From NCBI GenBank assembly GCA_963805915.1, contig CAWDWD010000022.1, forward strand, positions 62,001 through 126,000: a DNA stretch of 64,000 bases. The letters are read 5' to 3'. The notes beneath the pieces are model-generated. The model had not been told where the DNA came from and ran no database searches. It was given only the letters and a program-made list of their open reading frames with translations. Positions 34,794 through 44,321 of the stretch are shown piece after piece. This DNA comes from JAEULH01 sp963805915. Its GTDB lineage: Bacteria > Pseudomonadota > Alphaproteobacteria > Rhodospirillales > Defluviicoccaceae. How positions within the stretch are numbered: position 1 is the stretch's first letter; every line of letters begins with the position of its first letter. The translations under genes were made by a program, and so were the position numbers.

Positions 34794-35717
34794 TCAAGCG
34801 GCGCGCTCGCCGCCGGTAACCGCCTTGGCCTCGACGAAGATGCGCCGGATGTCGGGGTGCTCGGCGCGGATGCGGGCTTCGAGCCGGTCGACAGCGGCGG
34901 CGACATCGTTGGCCGAGAGCTCGGAACGGAAGCGAAGGTTGAGCGCGAGCAGGATCTCGTGCGGGCCGAAATGCATTGTCAACGGCGGCAACGCTTCGTC
35001 GACATCGGCGTCGGCCGCGGCGATGGCCCGGATGGCCTTCCGAACTATTGGGTCGGCGCCCTCCCCGATCAGCAGACCCTTGGTCTCGACGGCGAGGATG
35101 ATTGCCACCGCCGCCAGGATGACGCCGATCACCAGCGAGGCGCCGCCGTCGAAGTATGGATTGCCGAGCCGATGGCCGAGATAGATGCCCACGAGCGCGA
35201 CGATGAGGCCGAGCATTGCCGCGGTATCCTCGAGCAGAACCGTGAACAGTGTCGGATCTTTGCTGGTGTGGATGGCCCTCCAGGTGCTCTTGTCGCCGCG
35301 CTGTTTGCCGAAGGCACGCATCGCCACCGTCCACGAGATCCCCTCGAAAACGATCGCCGCGCCGAGAACGGCGTAGTTCCAGGTCGGATCGGTGATCGGC
35401 GCCGGATGGCGGAGATGGGCGACGCCCTCATAGAACGACATCCCGCCGCCGACGGCGAAAATGAGAATGGCGACGATCAGGGTCCAGAAGTAGAGTTCCT
35501 TGCCGTAGCCGAACGGATGGGCCTCGTCCGCCGGCTTTCGGCTTTGCCGGATGCCGAGCAGCAGCAATCCCTGGTTGCCGGTATCGACCACCGAATGGAT
35601 GCCCTCCGATAGCATCGCCGAGCTGCCGGTGAAACTTGCGGCGACGAACTTGCTGACGGCGATCGCCAGGTTGGCGCCGAGCGCCGCGAAAATGGCCGTC
35701 CTTGATTCCTCAGCCAC
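34794..35717 (-). CDS. cation diffusion facilitator family transporter
   Basis: Inner-membrane metal/proton antiporter, probably exporting Zn2+, Fe2+ or related divalent ions. The membrane domain has the metal-site motif SEGIHSVVDTGNQ, FGYGKELYFWTLIVAILIFA, and a second site with EDTAAMLGL; the C-terminal cytoplasmic domain (TMHFGPHEILLALNLRF) forms the dimer. Start GTG 35717 (VAEESRTAIFAALGANL) has GGGAGA upstream; 307 aa. The central spacing resembles the SLC30A9-like group, but metal specificity cannot be read off. Confidence 0.87.
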   Translation of the reverse strand: MAEESRTAIFAALGANLAIAVSKFVAASFTGSSAMLSEGIHSVVDTGNQGLLLLGIRQSRKPADEAHPFGYGKELYFWTLIVAILIFAVGGGMSFYEGVAHLRHPAPITDPTWNYAVLGAAIVFEGISWTVAMRAFGKQRGDKSTWRAIHTSKDPTLFTVLLEDTAAMLGLIVALVGIYLGHRLGNPYFDGGASLVIGVILAAVAIILAVETKGLLIGEGADPIVRKAIRAIAAADADVDEALPPLTMHFGPHEILLALNLRFRSELSANDVAAAVDRLEARIRAEHPDIRRIFVEAKAVTGGERAA

Positions 35718-35841
35718 CGATGTTCTCCCATCCAACCCGCGCTTGCGTAGGGTAATGACATAGCCGAGCGGGAGCACCCGGGTATCACAAAATTTCGGAT
35801 CTCGCCGAGAACTTGGGGATGCCAGGGAGATGCCAGGGGGA

Positions 35842-35869
35842 TTGCAAGTTCCTGGTGTGGGATTAGTTT
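35842..35869 (+). promoter_or_regulatory. probable rnpB promoter
   Basis: TTGCAA (35842-35847), 16 nt, TAGTTT (35864-35869). The spacing places the transcription start close to 35876, which agrees with the start of the RNase P RNA P1 helix. Confidence 0.5.
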
Positions 35870-35875
35870 GGTAGG

Positions 35876-36288
<413 letters not shown>

Positions 36289-36308
36289 TTGCCCTGGAAC
36301 CGCGAGAT

Positions 36309-36352
36309 ATTCTTACTTTGTTCCGCATCGCGTGGCGGAACAATAGAAGAAC
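36309..36352. terminator. long imperfect inverted repeat after rnpB
   Basis: TTGTTCCGC (36318-36326) pairs with GCGGAACAA (36335-36343); after a 3-base mismatch, TTCTT and AAGAA extend the stem outward. It lies about 20 bases beyond rnpB and may terminate it. No long T tract follows. Confidence 0.45.
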
Positions 36353-36500
36353 AGAGCCATCGGAAAGGCGCGAGCCGCCGTCGGCCTCACGCTTTCGCCA
36401 AATAGATCCAGCGGCCATTTGTGGCTTGACCATGAAGACTGTGGATATCTTTGCCGATTCGCCGGTGAGTCTTGGCGCGGGCGGCGTAAGACATTGTTAA

Positions 36501-36555
36501 CCCAAATATTTCCGCCGTTTCCCATTGACGCCCACGACGTCCCATGTTATCCCAT
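36501..36555. promoter_or_regulatory. MraZ-box-like array upstream of mraZ
   Basis: CCCAT, CCCAC, CCCAT and CCCAT begin at 36521, 36531, 36541 and 36551, an exact 10-base period, and a further CCCAA lies in register at 36501. Read on the other strand these are TGGG repeats, the form bound by MraZ in other bacteria. The array is about 100 bases before the mraZ start, in the 364-base gap after rnpB, and is a good candidate for MraZ autoregulation of the dcw operon. Confidence 0.65.
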
Positions 36556-36652
36556 GTTCTACCGTCGCGTGGAGTTTCTGGGAGCGCTCCTAGCTGATGG
36601 TCATTCGCTGCATTCTTGGACGCATCGCGGCGCGTCCCCACGAGGAGCGGTT

Positions 36653-37126
36653 ATGCCGTTGCTGGTCGGCCGATACGTCAACAAGATCGACCGCAAAGGG
36701 CGGGTGTCGGTGCCGAAGCAGTTTCGCGACGCGCTGGCCGGCCAGCCGTCCGCGTTCCCCGGGATCTACGCCTACCCGCTGTTTAAGGCGCCCGCGGTCG
36801 AAGCCTGCGGCGAAGCCTTCATGCAGCAGCTGGCCGACAGCATCGACGGCCTAGATATGTTCTCCGACGATCAGGACGACCTCGCCTCGATCCTCCTCGA
36901 AAGCGCCCACCAGCTCCCGTTCGACCCGGAGGGTCGTGTCGTTCTTTCCACCGAACTGCTCGACCACGGCGCCATTTCCGGCGAGGCGATGTTCGTCGGC
37001 CGAGGCGTGCGTTTCTCCATCTGGAATCCGGCGACCTTCGCCGAGCACCGCGGCCAAGCGTTCGAGCGCGCCCGGGCGCGCGGCGCGACTCTGCCGATGC
37101 GCCCCGGCGCGGAGCGCGCGCCGTGA
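36653..37126 (+). CDS. mraZ: transcriptional regulator MraZ
   Basis: First gene of the division and cell-wall cluster; MraZ binds the cluster's own promoter. Two SpoVT/AbrB-like halves are visible: YVNKIDRKGRVSVPKQFRDA and LPFDPEGRVVLSTELLDHGA. Start ATG 36653 (MPLLVGRYVNKID) has GAGGAG just upstream; the open frame before it is not homologous. 157 aa. The TGA overlaps the GTG start of rsmH. Confidence 0.93.
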   Translation: MPLLVGRYVNKIDRKGRVSVPKQFRDALAGQPSAFPGIYAYPLFKAPAVEACGEAFMQQLADSIDGLDMFSDDQDDLASILLESAHQLPFDPEGRVVLSTELLDHGAISGEAMFVGRGVRFSIWNPATFAEHRGQAFERARARGATLPMRPGAERAP

Positions 37127-38179
37127 ACGACCAACCCGTCCGCGCCGGCGGCCACAGCCCGGTCATGGTCTCAGAGGTCGTCGCCGGCCTGGCGCCGCGC
37201 GATGGCGGCGTGATTATCGACGCGACGTTCGGCGCCGGCGGCTACGCCCGCGCCATCCTCGACGCCGCGGCCTGCGCGGTCATCGGGATCGACCGCGATC
37301 CCGAAGCCTGCGAGCGCGCCGCGGCGATGAGCCGCTCCTACGCCGGCCGGCTCAGCATCGTTCGTGGCCGCTTCGGCGCGATGGCCTCGTTGCTCGCCGG
37401 CATCGGCATTGATCTGGTCGACGGCGTCGCCTTCGATCTCGGCGTTTCGTCGCCGCAGATCGACACCGCCGAGCGCGGCTTCTCTTTTCGTCTCAACGGC
37501 CCGCTCGACATGCGGATGGACCCCAACCAGACGCTGAGCGCGGCTGATGTGGTCAATGGCCTGCCCGAAGACGAACTCGCGCACATTCTTGCGACCTACG
37601 GCGAGGAACGGGCGGCGCGCCGCGTTGCCCGCGCGATTGTTAGGGCGCGCACGGAGACGCCGATCACCTTGACCGGCCGCCTTGCCGAGATCGTTCGCCA
37701 GGTTCTGCCGCAGGGCCGCGAGAAAATCGAACTCGGCGACGCGGACCTTTCAAGCGCTGCGAATCTTCGTCAACGACGAACTCGGCGAGCTCGACCATGG
37801 GCTCGCCGCCGCCGAACGGTTGCTCGGGCCGGGCGGCCGGCTCTGTGTTGTCGCCTTCCACTCGCTCGAGGACCGCAGGGTCAAGTCGTTCCTCCGCGCC
37901 CGCGCCGGCAAACTTGGGGCGCCATCGCGCCATCTGCCGGAGATGCCAAAGGCCGATCGTCGTGCCCCCAGCTTCCGGCTCGTCGGCGGCGGCGCGGTTC
38001 GCCCAGACGCTAGCGAAATCGCCGCCAACCCAAGGGCGCGCTCGGCGCGCCTGCGGATCGCTGAACGCACCGCCGCCGCGCCGTGGCCCGGTCCCAGCGC
38101 CGATGAGCCTAACGGGGGCGGGTTGAAAGCAGACAGGTTGAAAGCAGACAGGCCGAAAGCAGACAGGAGAGCCGCATGA
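37123..38179 (+). CDS. rsmH: 16S rRNA m4C1402 methyltransferase RsmH (one-base frameshift)
   Basis: SAM-dependent N4-methylation of C1402 in 16S rRNA. GHSPVMVSEVVAGL, DATFGAGGYARAIL, GIDRDPEACERA, FDLGVSSPQIDTAERGFSFR and DMRMDPNQ mark the family. After GREKIE an extra A near 37730-37731 shifts the frame; the continuation ATRTFQALRIFVNDELGELD, VVAFHSLEDRRVKSFLR runs on to 38179. Corrected length about 351 aa. The C-terminus ends in three LKADR/PKADR pentapeptides from a 15-bp tandem repeat. GTG start, overlapping mraZ by 4 nt. Confidence 0.92.
38123..38167 (+). repeat. 15-bp tandem repeat at the 3' end of rsmH
   Basis: TTGAAAGCAGACAGG at 38123-38137 and 38138-38152, then CCGAAAGCAGACAGG at 38153-38167. 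The period is five codons, so the repeat encodes LKADR-LKADR-PKADR without breaking the frame. It lies in the non-conserved tail. Confidence 0.9.
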
Positions 38180-38559
38180 GTCCCTGGTCGAGCGTGTTTC
38201 GTCAGACTGCCGTTCTGTTCCTGCTGCTGGGGGTCGGCCTCGCGGTCGTGCTGTTCACCGTTAAGCATCAGGTCCAGGCGCTGGAAGAAGAGCTGGGCGG
38301 ACTGAACCGCGAGATCGCTCAGGACGAAAACTCCGTCCGCGTTCTGCGCGCCGAGTTCGACGTGCTGACCGATTCCGAGCGGCTCAAGCGCCTCTCGGCC
38401 CGCCACCTGAATCTGGCGCCGATCGAGCCGCAGCAGCTCGCGACCTTCCCGCGCTTGCGCCAACTCCTCGATGGCGGTGCCGCGAACAGTGACGGCTACG
38501 TCGGTAACGGCGGCGCGGGCGTCCTCGTCACTCCGGCGCGAAGCGGAGGCATGCGATGA
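38176..38559 (+). CDS. ftsL: cell division protein FtsL-like
   Basis: Small bitopic divisome protein that forms a complex with FtsB and FtsQ. It has one membrane helix (TAVLFLLLGVGLAVVLFTV), a periplasmic coiled coil (VQALEEELGGLNREIAQDEN) and the conserved LSARHLNLAPIEPQQLATF. 127 aa. ATG 38176 overlaps the rsmH stop; the product is identified by size, topology and position between rsmH and ftsI more than by sequence. Confidence 0.85.
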   Translation: MSPWSSVFRQTAVLFLLLGVGLAVVLFTVKHQVQALEEELGGLNREIAQDENSVRVLRAEFDVLTDSERLKRLSARHLNLAPIEPQQLATFPRLRQLLDGGAANSDGYVGNGGAGVLVTPARSGGMR

Positions 38560-40311
38560 ACGGTACGAGCGTGCCGTTGCGGGCCGGCCCGGCGGGCGAG
38601 GAGCCGATCTGCCTCGATGGCGCGCACAAGCGCGTGCTCGAAACCGCGCGGAGCCGTCTCGCCATCACCGCGGTGGTGTTCATTCTGGCGTTCGCGATCA
38701 CCGTTGGCCGGCTTGTCGATCTGACCGTGCTTGGCGACGCCGACGGTCCACGCGTGGCGCGCCACGGCGCCAAGCCGATGGTCGGGCGCGCCGACATCGT
38801 CGATCGCAACGGCGTCATCCTTGCAACCAGCCTGCCGACCGCGTCGCTCTACGCCGATCCCACCCAGATCATGGACCCGGCCGCGGCGGTCGACGCCCTG
38901 GCGAGCATCATTCCCGACCTCGATCGCAACGCACTGTTGGCCAGGTTGACCACGCCGGGCTGCCGGTTCATCTGGATCCGCCGCCACCTTACCCCCGAAG
39001 AGCACTACGCCATCAACGGGCTCGGCCTGCCCGGCCTGTTGTTCAAGACCGAATACCGGCGGATCTACCCGCACGGCCAGATGGCGGCGCACGTCCTTGG
39101 CGGCACCGACGTCGATGGCCGCGGAATCGCCGGGGTCGAATACGAGTTCGACCGTCAGCTCGGCGACGGCGAACCGTTGCGCCTGTCGATCGACGTCCGC
39201 CTGCAGCATATTCTCGCCGAGGAGCTCGGCGCGGCTAAAAATGAATTCCAGGCGCTCGGCGCCGCAGGCATCGTTCTCGACGCCAACACCGGCGAGACGG
39301 TCGCCCTTGTCTCGCTGCCCGACTACGATCCCAACGCGCCCACCGTTACGCCCCCCGACGCCCGCTTCAACCGGATCACCAAGGGCGTGTTCGAGATGGG
39401 TTCAACGTTCAAGCTGTTCACCGTGGCGACCGCGCTAGACGCCGGCGTGACCACCCTTCAGGGAGGCTACGACGCGACCAAGCCGCTGCATGTCGCGCGC
39501 TTTACCATCAGCGACTACCACCCCGAGAAGCGCTGGCTGTCGGTGCCGGAAATCCTCGTCCATTCGTCGAATATCGGCGCGGCGCAGATGGCGCTCGATA
39601 TTGGCACGCCGCTGCAACGCGACTATCTCGGCCGTCTTGGCCTGCTGCGTGCGGCGGCGACCGAGGTGCCCGAACTCGGTACGCCGCTGACGCCAACGCC
39701 GTGGCGCGAGATCAACACCATGACCATCGCCTTCGGCCATGGCATCGCGGTCACCCCGCTCCAGCTCGCCGCCGCCGTCGGCGCGGTGGTCGACGGCGGC
39801 GTGCTTCGCCCCACGACGTTGCTCGCCCGCGAGGGCACGCCGGCCGGCGAGCGGGTGTTTTCGGCGAAGACATCGACACAGATGCGCACGATGATGCGCT
39901 CTGGTCGTGCAGGAAGGCACGGGGACCAAGGCCGACGTTCCCGGCTACATGGTCGGCGGCAAGACCGGGACCTCGGAGAAGCTTATCGACGGACGTTATG
40001 TACACGACAAGCGGGTGTCGTCATTTGTCGGCGCCTTTCCCATGGACAACCCGCGCTACGTCATCTTCGCCCTGCTCGACGAGCCTAAGGGCAACAAGAG
40101 CACCTGGAACTTCGCGACCGGCGGATGGGTCGCGGCCCCCGTCGTCGCGCAGGTGATCAAGCGGATGGCGCCGCTGTACGGTCTGGCGCCACGTGACGAA
40201 GGCGGGAAGCCGGAGGCGCCGAGATCGATCACCCACAAGCCGAGCGTCGTCGCGGCCACGGAGCCGGACCCGCTCGGCGCGATGCGAGCGAGGCAGCTTG
40301 CGGCGAATTGA
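38556..40311 (+). CDS. ftsI: peptidoglycan transpeptidase FtsI / PBP3 (one-base frameshift)
   Basis: Class B penicillin-binding protein that crosslinks septal murein with FtsW. N-terminal membrane helix (LAITAVVFILAFAITVGRLV), pedestal domain, then the transpeptidase with Ser283 in MGSTFKLF, SSNIG, and KTGTSEK. An extra T at about 39900 shifts the frame before the KTGT box; the continuation LVVQEGTGTKADVPGYMVGG and GKTGTSEKLIDGRYV runs to 40311. As written the protein would lack its third catalytic motif, so a sequencing insertion is likely. Corrected length about 584 aa. Confidence 0.93.
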
Positions 40312-41779
40312 CCTGCTGGAGGGAGAGCTGGCGGCGAGCGGTAACGCGCATGATCAGGAGACCAAGATCACCGGGCTGACCAGTGACTCGCGCGCGGTCG
40401 AGCCCGGGTTCTTGTTCGCCGCCCTTCCCGGCACCCGGACCGACGGTCGGACGTTCATTGCCGAAGCGATCGCTCGCGGTGCAACCGTCATTCTTGTTCC
40501 TGAGGGTGCGGATATTGCTATTGCGGGCTCGATCGGACCGGAAGGCGGGGTCGCGGTCATCGCCGATCCTAATCCGCGGCGGCGGTTCGCCCTGCTCGCC
40601 GCCCAATTCTATCAAAAACAGCCGGCGAGTGTGGTCGCCGTCACCGGGACTAACGGAAAAACGTCCGTTGTTCGCTTCATGCGCCACATCTGGTATGCGA
40701 TTGGTGTTCGAGGCGCAAGTATTGGAACTCTAGGGGTTAGCAGTGAACATTTCACGCGGCACGGCAACCTGACGACGCCCGATCCCGTCAGCCTGCATCG
40801 AGCGCTTGCCGAACTCGTTGAGCGAGGCATAGACCATGTAGCCATGGAAGCATCGAGTCACGGCCTCTCCCAGTACCGCCTCGACGGCGTGCGCATCGCC
40901 GCAGCCGCGTTCACCAACCTGACGCGCGATCACCTCGACTATCACGGCAACATGGATAGCTATCTCTCCGCAAAGTTGCGGCTGTTCGAGGAATTAATCG
41001 CAGACGGCGGGGTGGCCGTCGTCAACGCCGATGTGCCGCAGGCGGAGGCCGTTCGCGCCGCGGCGGCAAGACGCCGCCTCCGGGTGATCGACTACGGCGC
41101 ATCGGCCGGCGATATCCGGCTGGATCGGGCGATCGCCACGGCCGAGGGCCAGGACCTGTCGATCTCGCTATTCGGCGCCCGCCACCAGGTCGCGCTGCCG
41201 CTCGCCGGCGATTTCCAGGCCTCGAACGCCCTGGCCGCCCTAGGCTTGGCGGTTGCCGCCGGCGCCGGTGCGACTGGCGCGGTCGAGGCGTTGGCGACAC
41301 TGCCGCAGGTCACCGGCCGGCTCGAGCGCGTCGTCCGCCTCGCCAACGGTGCTCCCGTCTTTGTCGACTACGCCCATACGCCCGATGCTTTGGCCAACGT
41401 CCTCGCCGCCCTTCGCCCGCAAACGAGAGGACGCCTCGTCGTCGTCTTCGGCTGCGGCGGCGATCGCGACGCCGGCAAGCGTCCGGAGATGGGGCGCGTC
41501 GCGGCGGAGCTAGCCGACCGGGTGATCATCACCGACGACAATCCGCGCACAGAGGATCCCGCCACGATCCGCCAACAGATTATCGCCGCCTGTCCCGGCG
41601 GTCTCGACATCGGCGATCGGTCAGAGGCGATCGCCGTTGCGCTCGCCGGTCTCGGCGCCGACGATGTTCTCGTCGTCGCCGGTAAGGGCCACGAAACCGG
41701 GCAGATCATCGGCGATACCGTCCATTCCTTCGAGGACGCCGCGGCCATTCGCGCCGCCGCCGTGAGGATGGGGCGATGA
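40298..41779 (+). CDS. murE: UDP-MurNAc-tripeptide synthetase MurE
   Basis: Adds the third residue to the peptidoglycan stem. VTGTNGKTSVVRFMRHIW is the ATP loop, followed by MEASSHGLSQYRLDGV and FTNLTRDHLDYHG. The DDNPRTEDP sequence carries the DNPR motif that marks enzymes using meso-diaminopimelate. Start TTG 40298 (giving RRIDLLEGELAASG) is used because no ATG or GTG precedes the conserved region; it overlaps ftsI by 14 nt. 493 aa. Confidence 0.95.
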   Translation: MRRIDLLEGELAASGNAHDQETKITGLTSDSRAVEPGFLFAALPGTRTDGRTFIAEAIARGATVILVPEGADIAIAGSIGPEGGVAVIADPNPRRRFALLAAQFYQKQPASVVAVTGTNGKTSVVRFMRHIWYAIGVRGASIGTLGVSSEHFTRHGNLTTPDPVSLHRALAELVERGIDHVAMEASSHGLSQYRLDGVRIAAAAFTNLTRDHLDYHGNMDSYLSAKLRLFEELIADGGVAVVNADVPQAEAVRAAAARRRLRVIDYGASAGDIRLDRAIATAEGQDLSISLFGARHQVALPLAGDFQASNALAALGLAVAAGAGATGAVEALATLPQVTGRLERVVRLANGAPVFVDYAHTPDALANVLAALRPQTRGRLVVVFGCGGDRDAGKRPEMGRVAAELADRVIITDDNPRTEDPATIRQQIIAACPGGLDIGDRSEAIAVALAGLGADDVLVVAGKGHETGQIIGDTVHSFEDAAAIRAAAVRMGR

Positions 41780-43218
41780 CTGGCGCGCCCGTCATCTGGA
41801 CCAGCGACGAAGCCGCCCACGCCACCGCTGGGCAAAGCCGCGCGCCGTGGTCCGCGACCGGCGTATCCATCGACACTCGCACCCTGCTTCCCGGCGACCT
41901 GTTCGTCGCCCTGCAAGGGCCAAACTTCGACGGCCACGACTATGTGATGGAGGCGTTCGCACGTGGCGCGGCGGCGGCGGTCGTGGCGAAAAGCCCGCCC
42001 GATCTTGCCGCCGGCGCGCCGGTGCTGTTCGTCGATGACACCGAAGCGGCCTTGCGCGCGCTCGCCCGCCACGCCCGGTCGCGAACCGCGGCAAGGATCT
42101 GCGCCATCACCGGCAGCGTCGGCAAGACCGGGGTCAAGGAAGCCCTGCGCAAGGTCCTTTCCGCCCAGGGGCCGACGGCGGCCAGCGAAGGAAATCTCAA
42201 TAACCACTGGGGGCTGCCGCTGTCGCTGGCGCGGACGGCGCGCGATACCGCCTATGGGGTCTTCGAAATCGGCATGAATCACGCCGGCGAGCTGACGCCG
42301 CTCTCGCGGCTCGCCCGCCCGCGGGTCGCGGTTGTCACTACCGTCGAGGCCGTGCACAAGGCGCATTTCGCGTCGCTTGAAGCCATTGCCGACGCCAAGG
42401 CGGAAATCTTCGTAGGCGTCGAGCCGGGCGGGACGGCGGTGCTCAATCTGGATAACTCAAGCTATTCACGCCTGCGCGCCGCCGCCGAAAACGCCGGCGT
42501 CGGAACCCTGGTCAGCTTTGGCCGCGACGAGCGCGCCGATGTTCGGCTGATTGACGCGGTCATGGAGTCCGCCGGCTCGCGGATCAAAGCCTCGGTGCAT
42601 GGGGCGGAAATGGTCTATCGCATCGGCGCGCCGGGGAGCCATTGGGTCGTCAACAGCCTGTGCGTGCTGGCCGCCGCCGCCGCGCTCGGCGCGGATATCC
42701 CCCGGGCCGCGGCCGCGCTCTCCGGCTTCTCCGTCCCGGCCGGCCGCGGCCAGCGGACAACCGTGCAGGTCCCGGGCGGCTCGTTCGAGCTGATCGACGA
42801 AAGCTACAACGCCTCGCCGGTGGCGATGATCGCGGCCTTCGAGGTTCTCGGTCGGACGGAGCCCGGGCGGGGCGGCCGCCGCATTGCCGTGCTCGGCGAC
42901 ATGCTCGAACTCGGCGACGACGCCGAAGCCCTGCACGCGGGCCTTGCCCGCCCGCTTGCCGGCAACGCGATCGACCTGGTGTTCACCGCGGGGCCGGCGA
43001 TGGCGCAGCTGGCCGAGGCCCTGCCGCCGGCCATGCGTGGCGGCCATTGCGGGGACTCCGCGCGGCTGGCTTCGATTGTCGCGGCGGCAACCAACGCCGG
43101 TGACGTGGTTATGGTCAAGGGCTCGGCGGGAAGCCGGATGGGCGTGATCGTCCGGGCCTTGCGCGCCCGCGAGCAGGCGTTCGACGCCGAGCGCCCGCGC
43201 GCGGCGAACGGGGGCTAG
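41776..43218 (+). CDS. murF: UDP-MurNAc-pentapeptide synthetase MurF
   Basis: Adds D-Ala-D-Ala to the UDP-MurNAc-tripeptide. GVSIDTRTLLPGDLFVALQG, ITGSVGKTGVKEALRKVL, ASEGNLNNHWGLPLSLARTA, EIGMNHAGELTPLSRLARP and LIDESYNASPVAMIAA are family motifs. 480 aa; ATG overlaps the murE stop by 4 nt. The D-Ala-D-Ala substrate is made by Ddl, encoded later in the same cluster. Confidence 0.96.
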   Translation: MTGAPVIWTSDEAAHATAGQSRAPWSATGVSIDTRTLLPGDLFVALQGPNFDGHDYVMEAFARGAAAAVVAKSPPDLAAGAPVLFVDDTEAALRALARHARSRTAARICAITGSVGKTGVKEALRKVLSAQGPTAASEGNLNNHWGLPLSLARTARDTAYGVFEIGMNHAGELTPLSRLARPRVAVVTTVEAVHKAHFASLEAIADAKAEIFVGVEPGGTAVLNLDNSSYSRLRAAAENAGVGTLVSFGRDERADVRLIDAVMESAGSRIKASVHGAEMVYRIGAPGSHWVVNSLCVLAAAAALGADIPRAAAALSGFSVPAGRGQRTTVQVPGGSFELIDESYNASPVAMIAAFEVLGRTEPGRGGRRIAVLGDMLELGDDAEALHAGLARPLAGNAIDLVFTAGPAMAQLAEALPPAMRGGHCGDSARLASIVAAATNAGDVVMVKGSAGSRMGVIVRALRAREQAFDAERPRAANGG

Positions 43219-43224
43219 CCGGCG

Positions 43225-44313
43225 ATGCTTTATCACCTGCTTTACCCGCTGGCCGACGAGTTCAGCGCGCTCAACGTCTTTCGCTACCTGACGTTTCGTG
43301 GCGGCGGCGCGGTCATGACCAGCCTGCTCATCAGCTTCGCCTTTGGGCCGAGCCTGATCCGGATGCTGAAGAGCCGCCAGCGCGGCGGACAGCCGATCCG
43401 CGACGATGGCCCGGAGAGCCATCTGCTGACCAAGCGCGGGACGCCGACAATGGGCGGCTTTCTCATCCTGCTGGCGATGACGGTTTCGACCCTGCTGTGG
43501 GCAGACCTGAGCAACGGTTTCGTCTGGGCCGCGCTGATCGTCACCATCAGCTTCGGCGCCATTGGTTTTCTCGACGACTACCGCAAGGTGGTTCAGCGCA
43601 ACAGCAAGGGATTGCCGGGCCGGGCCAAGTTGCTCCTCCAGGTCATGATCGCCGCGTCGGCCGCGTTTTGGATCACCCGGCTGTCGCCGGAGCCGTTGCA
43701 GTACATGTTGGCCGTGCCCTTCCTCAAGGGCGTCCTGCTCGATCTCGGGCCGATGTTCATCGCCGTCGCGACCGTGGTCATCGTCGGCGCGTCCAACGCG
43801 GTCAATCTGACCGACGGGCTGGACGGGCTTGCGATTGTCCCGGTGCTGATCGCCGCCGGCGTCTTCGCGCTGATCGCCTACCTTGTCGGCAACGCCGTCT
43901 TCGCCAACTACCTGCAGATCCATTTCGTCCGTGGCGCCGGCGAACTGGCGATCTTTTGCGGCGCCATGGTCGGCGCGGGGCTCGGCTTTCTCTGGTTCAA
44001 TGCACCGCCGGCGCGGGTGTTCATGGGCGACACCGGGTCGCTGTCGCTGGGCGGCGCGCTCGGCGCGGTCAGCGTCATCACCCGTCACGAACTGGTCCTG
44101 GCCCTGGTCGGCGGCCTGTTCGTGCTCGAGACCGTCTCGGTCATCGTTCAGGTCATCTCGTTCAAGTTGACCGGCAAGCGCGTATTTCGGATGGCGCCGC
44201 TGCACCATCACTTCGAAAAGATGGGCTGGGCGGAGCCGACCATCGTGATCCGCTTTTGGATCATCGCTTCGATCCTGGCGCTTGCCGGGCTCTCGACATT
44301 GAAGCTGCGGTGA
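43225..44313 (+). CDS. mraY: phospho-MurNAc-pentapeptide transferase MraY
   Basis: Ten-helix enzyme that attaches phospho-MurNAc-pentapeptide to undecaprenyl phosphate, forming lipid I. TKRGTPTMGGFLILLAM, the Asp pair in GFLDDYRKV, SNAVNLTDGLDGLAIVP, GDTGSLSLGG and APLHHHFEKMGW are diagnostic. 362 aa, normal. ATG 43225, 6 nt after murF. Confidence 0.97.
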   Translation: MLYHLLYPLADEFSALNVFRYLTFRGGGAVMTSLLISFAFGPSLIRMLKSRQRGGQPIRDDGPESHLLTKRGTPTMGGFLILLAMTVSTLLWADLSNGFVWAALIVTISFGAIGFLDDYRKVVQRNSKGLPGRAKLLLQVMIAASAAFWITRLSPEPLQYMLAVPFLKGVLLDLGPMFIAVATVVIVGASNAVNLTDGLDGLAIVPVLIAAGVFALIAYLVGNAVFANYLQIHFVRGAGELAIFCGAMVGAGLGFLWFNAPPARVFMGDTGSLSLGGALGAVSVITRHELVLALVGGLFVLETVSVIVQVISFKLTGKRVFRMAPLHHHFEKMGWAEPTIVIRFWIIASILALAGLSTLKLR

Positions 44314-44321
44314 GGCCGGCG

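Noticed and set aside
42466..44211. Long minus-strand reading frame of 581 codons opposite murF and mraY
   Set aside because: Mirror of high-GC codon usage; low-complexity Arg/Asp/Gly sequence, and both genes on the other strand are certain.
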